Positions 24,501-37,021 of a stretch of DNA of 64,000 nt are shown one piece after another. Below the pieces are notes generated by a model. That model did not search any database. It saw nothing but the letters and a program-made list of their open reading frames with translations, and was not told where the DNA came from. Both the position numbers and the translations under genes were made by a program. This stretch comes from Trichopria drosophilae. Lineage: Eukaryota; Arthropoda; Insecta; Hymenoptera; Diapriidae. Location: NCBI GenBank assembly GCA_030407085.1, contig CM059586.1:105103501-105167500 (forward strand). The letters are read 5' to 3'. Within the stretch, counting starts at the first letter, position 1. Each line of letters starts with the position of its first letter.

Positions 24501-25900
24501 CCCAATTAACGATCCCCGATCTTTTCGAAAGATCTAATAGAAAAGAAAAAAAAAGTGGTGGGTCAAATATTAGCTCTTTATCAATTTGTACCGATTTGGT
24601 TGTTGTTAAAAAACTGTGAATCGCGTTATCCTCTTCATATTCGTCCGGGAGTAATGTTTCTCCAGATTACGGCCATCGATTCGGAAGATAAAATGACACG
24701 TCTCTCCAATTTTTGGAACGTTTGTTACACCGATGACTTTTAAATTTACTTTTTTCGATTACTTGAATACTTTTTCCAGTTCCATTTTTCTCTTCAATGC
24801 GTCCAAGGAGATTGCTTTTTTGCTCCCAAACATCAACTCTTTTTGGAAATATAAGGCACACTTTGTGATGATTTCTTCCATGTCTCTATCGTGAAATCAC
24901 AATCATCAGGTTCTTTGTCGTTGATTTTTCGAGTACTTTTTTTTATGTTTTTCATAACAGTTTGCTTTCGCCTTTTAACCGCAGTAAAATGTGATTGTAA
25001 GGGTGATCGATCGCAAATAATCTTTCCGGTATCTACTACTTTTCACTTGAGTGCGGCTGATCTCACCATTTTCTTCTTATCGAGACTATCAAATTCTTAT
25101 TAGATTATCAGAATCTAAAAACTCGTTCCTTTTACCTTCAAGAATCTTTATAGTCCTTAATTTGTTTTCTTGCTGTCTTGTTGTCATCGTGACATACTTT
25201 CTATGCAAAAAGCAGTTTGAATATTATTTACTACTGTTCTGATGGGTCTGGGAATTAAATTCTTCATTTCCTCGTCAAATACGTACGTCTTCATAATTTT
25301 GTTCCAATTCTCTACAGGGGCATTAGAATTTCATCTAATACCAAAATCATTAATTGAAATTGCTGACCACAGGAGATAGTATGCTATTAATTCAGCAGTC
25401 AAATATTCTAGAAACTGTGAAACGAATAAAGGGGGAATTTTTCATTTTTTGCAATTCGGAGTTGAAAACAAAATTAGGGTAAACTTCAAAATCCTGATAA
25501 AAAACATGAAAGTTACTATCTAAATAAAACTTTTATCCGTGCTTACTATTTTATGTAAGTGGATCATGGATGGCGCATGGTTTCGATTTCCCGTTGTATT
25601 CATTCACTTCGGCCATCATTTCACCAGCCAAAATACATGCATGTTGATGTTTTAATTTTTCCATCAAATTCTGTTTATCGTGGCCTGTAATAAATCGTCT
25701 ATGAACTTCCCCATCAGAATCGTTATAAGTATCTAATTCATTACAGCGTACAGTGCTTGACTGGCTGACGTCAATAGGTTCAACTATTTCAAATCGAAAA
25801 GTATTTCGGTTTTTGGCGATCTTTTTTCTTCATTTGTACTTTCATCGAAATACAGACTTTCTTCAGCCATGTAAGTTTCATTATTTTGCGTCGAACTTTC
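24500..25900 (-). pseudogene. Decayed protein-coding remnant, family not recognised
   Basis: Several minus-strand segments read like protein but lie in different frames. The clearest are an 85-codon stretch ending at TAA 25551-25553 (EIVEPIDVSQSSTVRCNEL ... LAGEMMAEVNEYNGKSKP), a stretch near 25200-25330 (FDEEMKNLIPRPIRTVV), one at about 24900-25050 (GKIICDRSPLQSHFTAVK), and DMEEIITKCALYFQKELM near 24820-24890. Their order and shared orientation suggest one old gene or transposase broken by frameshifts. No catalytic motif could be assigned. Confidence 0.4.
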
Positions 25901-26473
25901 CCTTTGTTCAGGAATTTCAAGTATAATGCTGACTTTATGACGACTCTATACCAAATCTCGGGTCATGGACTCTTTTCTTCTCAATGTAAAATACATCTTT
26001 TTTTACATCTCCAGGTGTGGTATCATTAAACGCAAACACTGAAAATATTTTCCACCCTGCGCTCGTGTTATAAGAAGATCATAAAAGTGTATCGATAATC
26101 TCAGCATGTTTCTCAACAGGACAGTTAGCCCGTATTTCCAGCGCAATTACTTCTGCAACTAATTATGCAAATAAATGTACGATGTGTGAAGTATCTTAAC
26201 TCATGGACGTCAGGACGACCACATTATCATCATCAGTTTGGCCGTCAACAATTTTTATACAAACGCCTTAAGAGAAATATTACCACCACTATTTCTAACG
26301 CAAAATTTGTGTTTTTTCAGAATCTTTCAATGAAATGTCGATAAAATGAACCGCAAAAAAGTTACATACATTTTTTGTAAACAAGTTTTTCTTCTCTATT
26401 TTTATTCAAATATTATTTTCACCTCGGAAAGGCATTGGGATTCAGGTTTAAGGTGAAAATGTAGCGTCCACGG

Positions 26474-26700
26474 ACCCTCAGGATTAACCCTTAATCCCGA
26501 CTCCAGGATCTTTTTCGACCCAGAGAAAATTCAAATTGTACTTTATAAATTGCACAACTGTAAGCATTTTCAAGCTGCAGGATATATTTGACCCAGGTAG
26601 TGGGGGGAAAAGGCTTTAAAATAGCCGTCGGAACTAAGGGTTAAAATGTATCCTAACCCATTTCGTAATTCAAAATGGAGGATTCAAAATGTTCAACAAT
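26474..26700. repeat. Dispersed repeat (GGACCCTCAGG family), copy interrupted by a MITE
   Basis: The sequence cggaccctcaggattaa, then (after a 153-bp insertion) aaaatgtatcctaacccatt and aatggaggattcaaaatgtt, matches the reverse complement of 28685-28755. A more diverged copy lies at 53530-53600. The family motif includes a short CAAAATGGAGG block like those in the ATGGCGG repeats elsewhere in the window. Confidence 0.65.
26488..26640. mobile_element. TTAA-flanked MITE (piggyBac-like target), 153 bp
   Basis: The element starts CCCTTAATCCCGAC and ends in the imperfect complement GTCGGAACTAAGGG, flanked by TTAA at 26484-26487 and 26641-26644. TTAA duplication is the hallmark of piggyBac-superfamily transposition. 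The paralogous repeat at 28685-28755 has a single TTAA at the matching point, giving the empty site. There is no coding capacity, so it must have been mobilised in trans. Confidence 0.75.
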
Positions 26701-27784
26701 GAATGCGAAAATTCCGTTCTAATTTGTCGATGTACGCTAAAATGCATTTCATCTGGAACGGCCCAAGAAAGCGAACACTCACTGGCCTGCGTCTGATATA
26801 CCAAATAAAATTCCATTTCTACAACGGGAATTTAACAGCCTTCGGACGTATCTAGCGGCCATATGGCTAACTATCGGCGCGTGCGCAACAAACTCTATCA
26901 TTGTGCAAGACATCTTACTGATATCTTATACACTGAGAAAAGTGTATTTTATCAGTTACAATCCCGTGTCTTTTAAAGCGATTTCTTATACCCCGTAAAA
27001 TAAATATTGTAATTACTGAAATCCCACATGTTATCCATAAGAATCTTCGTCTTTTAGCATTTACTTATTATCGAGTAAAATATATTCTATTAAATTCTCA
27101 TGTTTCAGAAGAATATTTTATTATATCTAGAAGAATACGTATTTTAGCATTTTAAAAATACTAGTTTTTTATAGGTTATAATATTAAAGAATATTATGTA
27201 ATATATAAAGTTTCAGGAATCAATACAAACTTTTATGTACAAAAAAATGCACCATTACAATATCTCCTTCTGATACACATCATCAGAATTTTCGAAAATC
27301 ACGTTATTCTTCATTACCAGCTTAATTTATTAAACCTAAAGTGTAAATTAAAAATTGTAGGTATTTTGATCCAAATTTAAGTTCTGAAAATGAATGTACA
27401 CCGTATCTACCGTAATAATTTTAATAGTTTTACAACAATTATGAAAAGTTATCAGATGTTGACTGATGTTATGAATCAGGTGTTTACAGGTTAGAAACAA
27501 GTTATTTTTTTTTTCTTTTATTATTTTAACAAGCGAAATTGCTTTTTTACACAAATGTTTACACAATATTATTCTCAAGTTTTGTTAGATCTGCAGGACG
27601 TCTTCCTTGATAGAAACCATACCTTACATTTCTAAAGCATGCAGACAACTATATATTAAAATACAGAAGCGGTCATGAGTCGATTTCCGCCGGATAAACA
27701 ATATTTTCGAAACGTAAACAATGTGTTCGTTTTACCTACAGCGAGCTGCTGCTTGAAAACGAAATCGAAAAAATGTCACCGGAC

Positions 27785-27850
27785 GGGAGTCGAACTCAAG
27801 ACCTATACGAGTGCGTAGTCCAGTAAGTTACCTCATGAGCTTACGAAGCC
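27785..27850 (-). tRNA. tRNA-like sequence (tRNA pseudogene or SINE head)
   Basis: On the minus strand the order is AGCTCATGAGGTAA (A-box/D-arm-like), TGGACTACGCACT (anticodon-arm-like), then TTGAGTTCGACTCCCG (T-arm with B-box core GTTCGACTCC). The D-arm spacing and the missing acceptor-stem pairing argue against a working tRNA. It more likely derives from a tRNA-derived SINE or a decayed tRNA inside the surrounding TIR element. Confidence 0.4.
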
Positions 27851-27857
27851 GATAATA

Positions 27858-28145
27858 TTTTTCTCACACTCTGTGCGCAAAACGCTATTTTGCTCCCTAA
27901 ATTGCGGGAGCAAAATAACACATTCTCTCCCTAGGAAGCAAAATAAATATACCCGGGAGCAAAATAGGTTTCTCGCATTCTGTGGGCAAAATACTATTTT
28001 GCTCCCTATATCGCGGGAGCAAAATAGCACGCCCTCGTATGAGAAAATAGTATGTGCAACAAGGGAGAATAGGTATTTGTAGACTCGTGCGAAATGCCGT
28101 GCGTCAAACTCACACTAATCGGCAAACACCTATTTTGCTCCCTAG
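27858..28145. repeat. Short hairpin repeats (GGGAGCAAAATAG units)
   Basis: The unit tctcacactctgtgcgcaaa, then ctattttgctccctaaattg, then cgggagcaaaata recurs ~110 bp later (tctcgcattctgtgggcaaa and so on). Half units appear between and after. Each full unit forms a hairpin because attttgctccc is followed by gggagcaaaat. No function can be assigned; a tandemly amplified palindrome is the simplest reading. Confidence 0.6.
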
Positions 28146-28684
28146 TTGCACAATCTACTATTTTTAAACTGGTTCATGAACTGAATTATAGCAGGTAATC
28201 ATTTTTCTTATATCCAAGAATTACCGCGTTTATACTGGTAACAATATGTGTCTTTTAACTGTTAAAAGATATATTTATACCGACTACGAGATGTTTTAAA
28301 AATCTTTGTCTTTTAACCTGTAAAAGAAATATTTTTGTCCCTATGTGTAAAAGACTGACTTTTACGGGGTATTAGAATTCCAATACCCGGTAAAAGACAC
28401 TTTTCTCAGTGCATATAGTTACAGTAAAGAATTAAAAATATAAATAAATTAATCTCCACCAGAGGGCGATATCCTCTGGCGGTTCGAATATAATTTCTAA
28501 AAAAAAAATAGAACGACGTTTGTATAAGTTAAGATCACTTTTGATGCAGAAGTACAGACGGGCATTTATTACCCTAATTATATTTTCATAGGTTTGGCGA
28601 TTTATGGGCTTGTTTCATATTTACTGTAGAAGAATTTTTAAGAATTTAAGTATTGTAGACGCAAAATTGTATGCTTTTATTGTC

Positions 28685-28755
28685 GAACATTTTGAATCCT
28701 CCATTTTGAATCAGAAAATGGGTTAGGATACATTTTAATCCTGAGGGTCCGAGGA
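28685..28755. repeat. Dispersed repeat (GGACCCTCAGG family), uninterrupted inverted copy
   Basis: This is the reverse complement of the repeat at 26474-26700 but without the 153-bp insertion. It preserves the junction ccctcaggattaaaatgtat. It lies 2 kb from the other copy, in opposite orientation, so the pair could be the ends of a larger element or two independent copies. Confidence 0.6.
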
Positions 28756-28759
28756 GAGG

Positions 28760-31671
28760 CGTTTCTCGGGAAGTTGCCTTATTATTATTTTAATTAATTT
28801 TAATATAGACATTGTTTTTATAAAACCATTTTTAGTACTTTGAACTAATTCTAGTTGGAATTAACAGTTTTTAAGTTCAATATTAATATGTTGAAATTAT
28901 TTATTTCGTATTTTTTAAAATCTATTTTGGTAAATCGCGTTTTCTTTTTTAATATACTGTTTCTTATTTTTTTGTTTTCTAGATTCAGTTCAACGGCTAT
29001 CACAAAATTGCTGATGACAGGTTCCGTGACTAGTGGATATTTCCGCCTCTCTGTAATTTTCTATTAGTAATTCCATATATACATTTTCATCGATGAAAGA
29101 CACGATGCTACTTACTAAGAATAATTTATTAGTATTACGGAACTTACTATGTTGTTTTCCAAAGTACCATTTACTATTCGAAACAAGGCTTCGTAGTTTA
29201 TGTTCGTGACAATCTCACGGCGAATTAAGTAGTTTTGATTGCAGCCATACTTTGCTAACTTTCTAGGAAGTGATTTAGATCAAATATTCACATTCGTTGC
29301 TAACAATGTCTTGATATTTCGAGAATCTCTTAGTGTTATTCAAAGTTCATATCGTACAAATTTTCTCAAACTTTTACTGAGCGTATTATAGTGTGGCAAA
29401 TACTATATATTTTAATAAACTTTACATCATTAGAAGTTTCCCTTATTTTAGTATTTGAAATTTAGTCAAATTTCTTTTCAACGCTACTTTCTTCCACTTC
29501 AACAACCGATATTATAAACAAATCTTTGACAAAACCAAGGGTCCTCCAGTTTTTCTAATATCTGGCGACTTTGAAAATTTGAATGAAGTAAAAGGAAAAA
29601 CTGTCAGATTAAACTATTAATGTCTACAGGACGCAAATTTGTCATTTGAGTTTGGATCATCACTATAAACGATGCAAAAAATATTTAAGAATCATTGTAT
29701 CTTATGTTTTTGAAGATGCTGTTTCTAATGATGGTATAAATAAATACATACTAAAACAACCTTCTATAGTTTGGATAAAAATGAATTTATTTAAAAAAAA
29801 ACACCGTTTTTCCCATTTTATTTGTTAGTAGCGATTATAATAACATTTAAGTTTTTTTTTAAAATCATATATAGTTGTTCACTGTTGCATTTTTGAAAAT
29901 AGAATAACGGATTCTGAAAGTTCAGTTAATTTTACGACAGATGTAACTATTTCAACAATTTTTAATTCCTTATTTTTCCTAAACACAACCACTGAAAACT
30001 GCATTGATAAAATGTCCATTCAGGGCCTCTGGAGATTCTAAAGTAGTCCGACGATAAGGTAAGAATTTACGCTAAAAAACGTAAATTAAAAATGTCTAAA
30101 TCAATTTTTCAAAATTCGGACTATGTAAGAACAATTCTACTTTCTATGTACAAACTCTTAAAAAATGCCAAAGAAGTTAATTAAGAATTGACCGCAAGTT
30201 ATTGGAAATAAATAAAAATCACCTATTTCTAATCGTTCTCATTCAATTCCTAATTAATTTCTTTGATATTCATTAATTGACCGTATATGATAATTACAAT
30301 TACCCGTACAGAACCCGAATTTTGAAAAATTAATCCAGGCATTTTTAATTTTCAATTTTCAGCCTAAGTTCCGATCACTTTTCTTTTAAAAAAAAACAGA
30401 CATGTCTTGCAGTCCCTTAATTGTCAACGAGAAATTAAAATTCGAAAATACTTGCACGAAATATAAATAAACAAGAGAAATCTCTCACACAGAGGATTCT
30501 CGTATAAAGTGACGTTCATGGCGAGAATAACAACATTGACACAGTTACTCGTCGCAGATGCTAATCTTAATGATACTTAAGTAATAGACGAAAACTTGAG
30601 ATAAAGTGAAAGTGTTAGCAAGTCTCGTTACAAGAGTGAAAATATTATGTAATATTTCAGTTAATTTCGTATTGTTAGAATTTTTACAAAAATAATTAAA
30701 AAAAAACAAAAATCCTTTCAATTATATAATAAAACACAATTAGTATACACAACTTAAACAGTTGCATAAGCGACAAATATTATTTCTCGACCGATTGCTT
30801 TCAATTTTCATAAATAATTCTTGGTTTACACGGTCACCATACAAAAACTGCAATTAAATAAAATTCCAAAATGGTTTTCGATGGGAAACACGAAATGTGA
30901 GAAAAAAACGAGTTGAAACAAAAATTGAAGTGCGTATAATCGACTACTAACGGACCTTTTCTACGTTTACATGTATTTGCTTTAAAATTGTTAATAATTA
31001 ATTACACTGGGTAACAAAAAAAAAGTCGATTCCTATTTATTTTAAAATTCTTATGTTTATGAATCTTTAGGTCTCACAAGTAACACTACCCAAGTGCCAT
31101 TCGTGGATTGACTTTTTATTACGCACGTTTTGTAGAGAATCGAAAAATATTTGATACGTATTTTTTTGTTTCGGCAGACGTGACGTTTTAAGGGATGAAA
31201 ATAGGGGTTGAAATATTGAATTTTTTATAAACCGATGCATTTCCTTCTAGCGCTGACATGCGATTTATTTGTAACTTCATATATTTATGTAATTTTATGC
31301 GCTCATCACGAAAATGGTCGTCAAGATCAAAACTACAAATTCTAGTAGTTATCACAATCACGAAGTAATATTAACTTTAAACAGTTATATTACATTTTAT
31401 TCTTTTACTTCTATGTATTATAAACTTTGTTAATTGCAGATTTTTTAATATAATTATCAAATTAAACATAACGAAATAAATAATAAATTTTTGTATAAAA
31501 CATCAAATAATTGTTAATAAAACAAGTTTTTAAACTTTTTCTTCTTTAATTTTTGTGTTAGTTGTTTCATTTCCAGAGTTAATTGTTTTTTTCTGCTAGT
31601 GATTTCGTTTCTTCGTGTACTCTTTTCTTTTCAGCAAGCTTTTTACTTTCTGCTTTGAATTCTTTTTACTA
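28760..31671. other. AT-rich intergenic stretch, nothing recognised
   Basis: About 2.9 kb without a gene, RNA or complete repeat that I can support. Open frames such as 28855-29067 are Phe/Leu-rich translations of T-rich DNA. Homopolymer runs are frequent. Confidence 0.4.
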
Positions 31672-31784
31672 CTACCCTGCAAAGACAAAAGTAACAATTA
31701 TGTAACAACTACGTAACATTTATGTAACAATGTAACCATTACGTAAATATTACATAACTGTTACTTTTCGTATTTGTAGGGTAG
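31672..31784. mobile_element. Small palindromic MITE, 113 bp
   Basis: It begins CTACCCTGCAAAGACAAAAG and ends with the approximate complement (cttttcgtatttgtagggtag). The interior repeats gtaacatttatgtaac-like phrases on both sides of a short centre, so nearly the whole unit can fold on itself. No coding content. Confidence 0.65.
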
Positions 31785-32040
31785 ATACCCATCGTTCAAG
31801 TAGTACATTCTGTAAGAAAAATGTAAATCAATTGTATTTCTAGTGAGTTGATATAACTTGTTGTAAACATGTTTTTTGAGGTTAGTTTTTTTTCTCGTGA
31901 CAAATACCGAATTTAAACTTGCCAAATAACTTGCTAGAATGACAATTATTCTTCAACAATTCAAAAAATTTCTTTCTGAATCAAATATGATTTTCATAAC
32001 GCTTATAACACGAAAAATGCGTTCCGCAATACGATTATAG

Positions 32041-32979
32041 CACTGCCCAGCAAACGAAAATGGATTAAAATAAATTGAAAATTTGAATTTTTTTGAATCC
32101 GGATTCTTAATTCCGTGTAAAGAATTTAAATAAAATAGAATGTTCAGGGTTAAATAATTTTCTATTCATATTGAAGCGTATAATCATTTTGCAATGAAAA
32201 AGATTCAAAATATCAATTAATCTCTATCAATGAAGTGAACATAACCTTAAAATGGCAGCAAACGAATATGGATTGGAATACATTGAAAAAACTTGTTATA
32301 GGGACTGTTGAAATGATACACTTAAAAAGTGTTAAGTGTATAGAAAGCGATATCTTCTTTATATCAATTACGAATTCGACAGCAAAATTATGTATTTTAG
32401 AATAGGAAAAGAAGCTTTCGTGTCGCACATACCAAATGTGTTCGAAGCCGACTAAACCTGGCATTCGTACCAACACTTTTTAACTACTTTGTAAATAAAT
32501 AATATTTGATATATATACATACAAAAATCAGCAATTCCGCACACTAAACTGAAATGAATTCCTCTACAATATTTCTGCTAATAATTGGCTCATATACAGG
32601 GAGAAGGTTGTCTATTCTGTTAAAAGAATAAAAAGTAATCTGATTTTGAAAGAAATACACAATTATTGAACGATTGTCTTTCCAATTCTACGTCCTGAAT
32701 TCAAATAAATTGACATAACCTCTCATTTTACCAAGGATTCAATTGAATCTCAAATAACATTGGCGAATTCTATTTATTGGAATTGAAATCAATAGACTAC
32801 AACTTCCATCTTGTAATTGATTTCACTGAATACAAATCGAAGCAGGGCAATCCATGTACAGGAATACAAACGAATTCAGAATTGAAATATATTTGCTAAA
32901 ATCAACAATCCGAATTGGCGAGTAAAAATTTCAATTAATTTTAATAAATTTCTATCCATTTTCGTTTACTGGGTGGGTG
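32041..32979. mobile_element. Non-autonomous TIR element, ~0.94 kb
   Basis: The left end cactgcccagcaaacgaaaa and the right end (complement of cacccacccagtaaacgaaa), each followed by tggat and AT-rich sequence, form imperfect inverted ends of ~45 bp. The interior is AT-rich with no transposase frame. Confidence 0.55.
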
Positions 32980-33264
32980 ATATGTGCTTATTGCGAAACA
33001 CAGATTTTCGGCGTTCCGCTTCCGGAACATGAAACTGAAACAGCTGATTAGAAGCACGTATTTTATAAAACATTAAAACAAATACTTTACAAACATATGT
33101 ACTTAATCGAAAACTACATGCAAAATACTTTCAGGAAATCGAAATTCCACTTTGATCCAGAAGATATTTCATTTCAAATATAAATCAAATTTTTCGCTCT
33201 TACATCGTACCGTTTTGTCTTTTACATCTACAAAATCGAAATCATGTATGTAGCTTAGTTTATA

Positions 33265-33467
33265 CAGTAGGACCCCTCTTATTCTAATTATTAAAGTTTT
33301 TCAATATGGCGCCGATCTCTCTTATTCTAATTTTCCCCTTACCCCCACTTACTTTGCTTGCGAGCTTGTGATTCGTGGACAATATTTTTCGTTGACTTTT
33401 CGTGTGATAGTGGGAGAACGATTAGAATAAGAGAGGCTGGACAATTAGAATAAGACAGGTCCTACTG
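33265..33467. mobile_element. Pogo/mariner-like MITE, ~203 bp
   Basis: The ends read CAGTAGGACC...TCTTATTCTAATT and its complement, flanked by TA on both sides, as expected for Tc1/mariner/pogo insertion. A second inverted block, tctcttattctaat, lies inside each end. A partial diverged copy starts at about 53134 (acagtactccttcccttatt). Confidence 0.7.
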
Positions 33468-33839
33468 TATTCCAACATTTTTTATAAGTAATTTTTATAA
33501 ATACTATCATAAAATAATGGTAGATATTATTTTATTTGAGATTAAATTACACCAGTAACGTAAATTTTCAAAAACCGTTCCGTTATTTGGAAAGTGTTCC
33601 ACTATGGGTACTTTTACCTTAAAAAACTAAAAAACATTCGAATTTTTTAACCGGTTATCCCATAACCTTAAATACTTTACCTGATAACAAACCCACATTT
33701 TCATGTCTTAAAATGATTATTTTCAGTATTTTTAATAAAATCCTTACATCCCACTATGGGCCAGAATACCCCAAGTCTCGGCCTAAATTCAAAAACTGAT
33801 AAAAAATTACTGAAAATGTTTATTCGAGAATTTTTTGGG

Positions 33840-36235
33840 TCGCTGATTACGAAACTGACATCAAATTCGAAGAATTCAAAATGGCGGACATGAATTTTAA
33901 GAAATCATTTATTTCTAACAAAAATGAATACCTAGGTGTTTTATGAGTAGCTCATAACGAACCTGACATCAAATTTGAAGAATTAAAAATGGCGGATCCA
34001 AAATGGCGGACATGAATTTCAAGAAATCGTTTATTTTTAACAAAAATGAATAGCTAGGTGTTTTTTGAGTCGCTGATTACGAATCTGATATCATATTTGA
34101 AGAATGCAAAATGGCGGATCCAAAATGGCGGACATAAACTTTAAGAAATCGTTTATTTCTAACAAAAATAATTACCTAGGTGTTTTTTGAGTAGCTCATA
34201 ACGAATCTGACACAAATTTGACGAATTCAAAATGGCGGATCCAAAACGGCAGACGTGAACTTTAAGAAATCGTTTATTTCTAACAAAAATGAATACCTAG
34301 GTGTTTTTTGAGTAGCTCATAACGAATCTGACGTCAAATTTGACGAATTCACAATGGCGGACATGAATTTTAAGAAATCGTTTATTTCTAACAAAAATTA
34401 ATACCTAGGTGTTTTTTGAGTAGCTCATAACGAATCTGATATCAAATTTGAAGAATTCAAAATGGCGGACATGAATTGTAAGAAATCGTTTATTTCTAAC
34501 AAAAATGAATACCTAGGTGTTTTTTGAGTCGCTGATTACGAATCTGATATCAAATTTGAAGAATTCAAAATGGCGGACATGAATTTTAAGAAATCGTTTA
34601 TTTCTAACAAAAATTAATACCTAGGTGTTTTTTGAGTCGCTGATTTACGAATCTGATATCAAATGTGAAAAATTCAAAATGGCGGACATGAACTTTAAGA
34701 AATCGTTTATTTCTAACAAAAATAAATACCTAGGTGTTTTTTTAATCGTTGATTACGTTTATTTCTAACAAAAATTAATACCTAGATGTTTTTTGAGTCG
34801 CTGATTTACGAATCTGATATCAAATGTGAAAAATTCAAAATGACGGACATGAACTTTAAGAAATCGTTTATTTCTAACAAAAATAAATACCTAGGTGTTT
34901 TTTTAATCGTTCATTACGAATCTGACATCAAATTTGAAGAATTCAAAATGGCGGACATGAATTTTAAGAAATCGTTTATTTCTAACAAAAATGAATAACT
35001 AGATGTTTTTCGAGTCGCTGATAACGAATCTGACATCAAAGTTGAAGAATTCAAAATGGCGGATCCAAAATGGCGGACACGAATTTTAAGAAATCGTTTA
35101 TTTCTAACAAAAATTAATACCTATGTGTTTGAGTCGCTGATTTACGAATCTGATATCAAATGTGAAAAATTCAAAATGACGGACATGAACTTTAAGAAAT
35201 CGTTTATTTCTAACAAAAATAAATACCTAGGTGTTTTTTTAATCGTTGATTACGTTTATTTCTAACAAAAATGAATACCTAGATGTTTTTTGAGTCGCTG
35301 ATTACGAAACTGATATCAAATTTGAAGAATTCAAAATGGCGGACATGAATTTTAAGAAATCGTTTATTTCTAACAAAAATGAATACCTAGATGTTTTTCG
35401 AGTCGCTGATAACGAATCTGATATCATATTTGAAGAATTCAAAATGGCGGATCCAAAATGGCGGACATGAATTTTAAGAAATCGTTTATTTCTAACAAAA
35501 ATGAATACCTAGATGTTTTTCGAGTCGCTGATAACGAATCTGACATCAAAGTTGAAGAATTCAAAATGGCGGACATGAATTTTAAGAAATCGTTTATTTC
35601 TAACAAAAATGAATACCTAGGTGTCTTTTGAGTCGTTGATTACGAATCTGACATCAAATTTGAAGAATTCAAAATGGCGGACATGAACTTTAAGAAATCG
35701 TTTATTTCTAACAAAAATAAATACCTAGGTGTTTTTTTAATCGTTGATTACGAATCTGACATCAAATTTGAAGAATTCAAAATGGCGGACATGAATTTTA
35801 AGAAATCATTTATTTCTAACAAAACTGAATACCTAGGTGTCTTTTGAGTCGTTGATTACGAATCTGACATCAAATTTGAAGAATTCAAAATGGCGGACAT
35901 GAACTTTAAGAAATCGTTTATTTCTAACAAAAATAAATACCTAGGTGTTTTTTTAATCGTTGATTACGAATCTGACATCAAATTTGAAGAATTCAAAATG
36001 GCGGACATGAATTTTAAGAAATCGTTTATTTCTAACAAAAATGAATACCTAGGTGTTTTTTGAGTCGTTGATTACGAATCTGACATCAAATTTGAAGAAT
36101 TCAAAATGGCGGACATGAACTTTAAGAAATCGTTTATTTCTAACAAAAATGAATACCTAGGTATTATTTGAGTCGCTGATAACGAATCTGACATCAGATT
36201 TGAAGAATTCAATATGGCGAATCCAAAATGGTGGA
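33840..36235. repeat. Satellite array of ~108-bp monomers with ATGGCGG box
   Basis: About 21 tandem units each run ctaggtgttttttgagtcgc, then tgattacgaatctgacatca, then aatttgaagaattcaaaatg, gcggacatgaattttaagaa and atcgtttatttctaacaaaa. Spacings measured between ctagg boxes are 108-109 bp. Some units carry an extra 15 bp duplicating the box (ggatccaaaatggc). Near 34750 and 35245 a deleted unit jumps from gattacg directly to tttatttct. Between about 35620 and 36060 units alternate in a ~216-bp dimer. Open frames here are artefacts of the repeat. Confidence 0.9.
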
Positions 36236-36960
36236 CGCAGATGGATAAATTTACAATTTATTCGCTCTCTGCCGAACCCAAAGGTGTGCAAAAAGTTATC
36301 TTAATAGTTTTTATTGTTCAATTGAATTTTTGCTTAAGAATGTTGTCATTCCATTTTTTATAACAGTCAGTTGGCAATACTTATTTTCCTGACAATGTAA
36401 GTCTTATACGTCGATTTACACTGACTTTCATAATGAGTGAATATTATTAGTTTGCAATAAATTAAGGTAAAATGAGAAAAACAAAAAACGGGCCAAATTG
36501 AGTCGTCGAAATCAAAAGTATATATTCTCCCGAAGAAAATGACACTTCGTCTCATCTGGTAGTGGAGTTCAGAAGTGGAATAAACGGAAACACGTCCACA
36601 TGGTTATAAAACACTATTTGCGTAACTAAACTACACAAATAACAACAAATCTATACATTTATTCTTATTTTTCCGTTACGTTATTAACATTCGTCTTATA
36701 ATAATGTAAAAAAGCTTTAGTTAAATCAATTGTATCTAGTTATAAAAAGATAAACTACACAATAATTAAACTGATAATAAATTTTTATACTTAATTTAGT
36801 AATTCCAGGACATTGAAAGTTATTTAGGATGGAATTTCTCGGCCGTTTTATAAATAATTAATGATATGAGTATTGATGTGTATCGGCACAATAATAATTA
36901 AAACCGGAGGTAGAAAAAGAAAATTAGAAAAATTAGGGTTAACGACTGATAAGGTGTAAA
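36236..36960. other. AT-rich spacer between satellite and Penelope-like element
   Basis: No gene or repeat is recognised. A short minus-strand frame (36367-36555) is not convincing. Confidence 0.35.
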
Positions 36961-37021
36961 ATATACATATAATTTAGGGAGGGTGATGAGAAAATTTTTT
37001 TTCAAAAAATAATAAGTAATT

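Larger units (their letters stand above)
26931..28411. mobile_element. Non-autonomous TIR element, ~1.48 kb
   Basis: The outer ends are CACTGAGAAAAGTGT and its complement, followed on both sides by ttttA-rich blocks with taccccgtaaaa, so the inverted ends extend ~80 bp imperfectly. The interior has no transposase frame. It holds the tRNA-like segment and the hairpin repeats described separately. A target duplication could not be fixed. Confidence 0.6.

Noticed and set aside
24667..24861. Minus-strand frame MCLIFPKRVDVWEQK as a MADF-type domain
   Set aside because: The conserved aromatic pattern of MADF is missing; an alternative frame of the same DNA reads more coherently with neighbouring remnants.
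27858..28145. Hairpin repeats as a CRISPR-like array
   Set aside because: Units are few, irregularly spaced and palindromic with no unique spacers, and the genome is eukaryotic.
34786..35265. Open frames repeating KFKMTDMNFKKSF
   Set aside because: They arise from the satellite monomer; the period is not a multiple of three throughout, and stops appear with each deletion.
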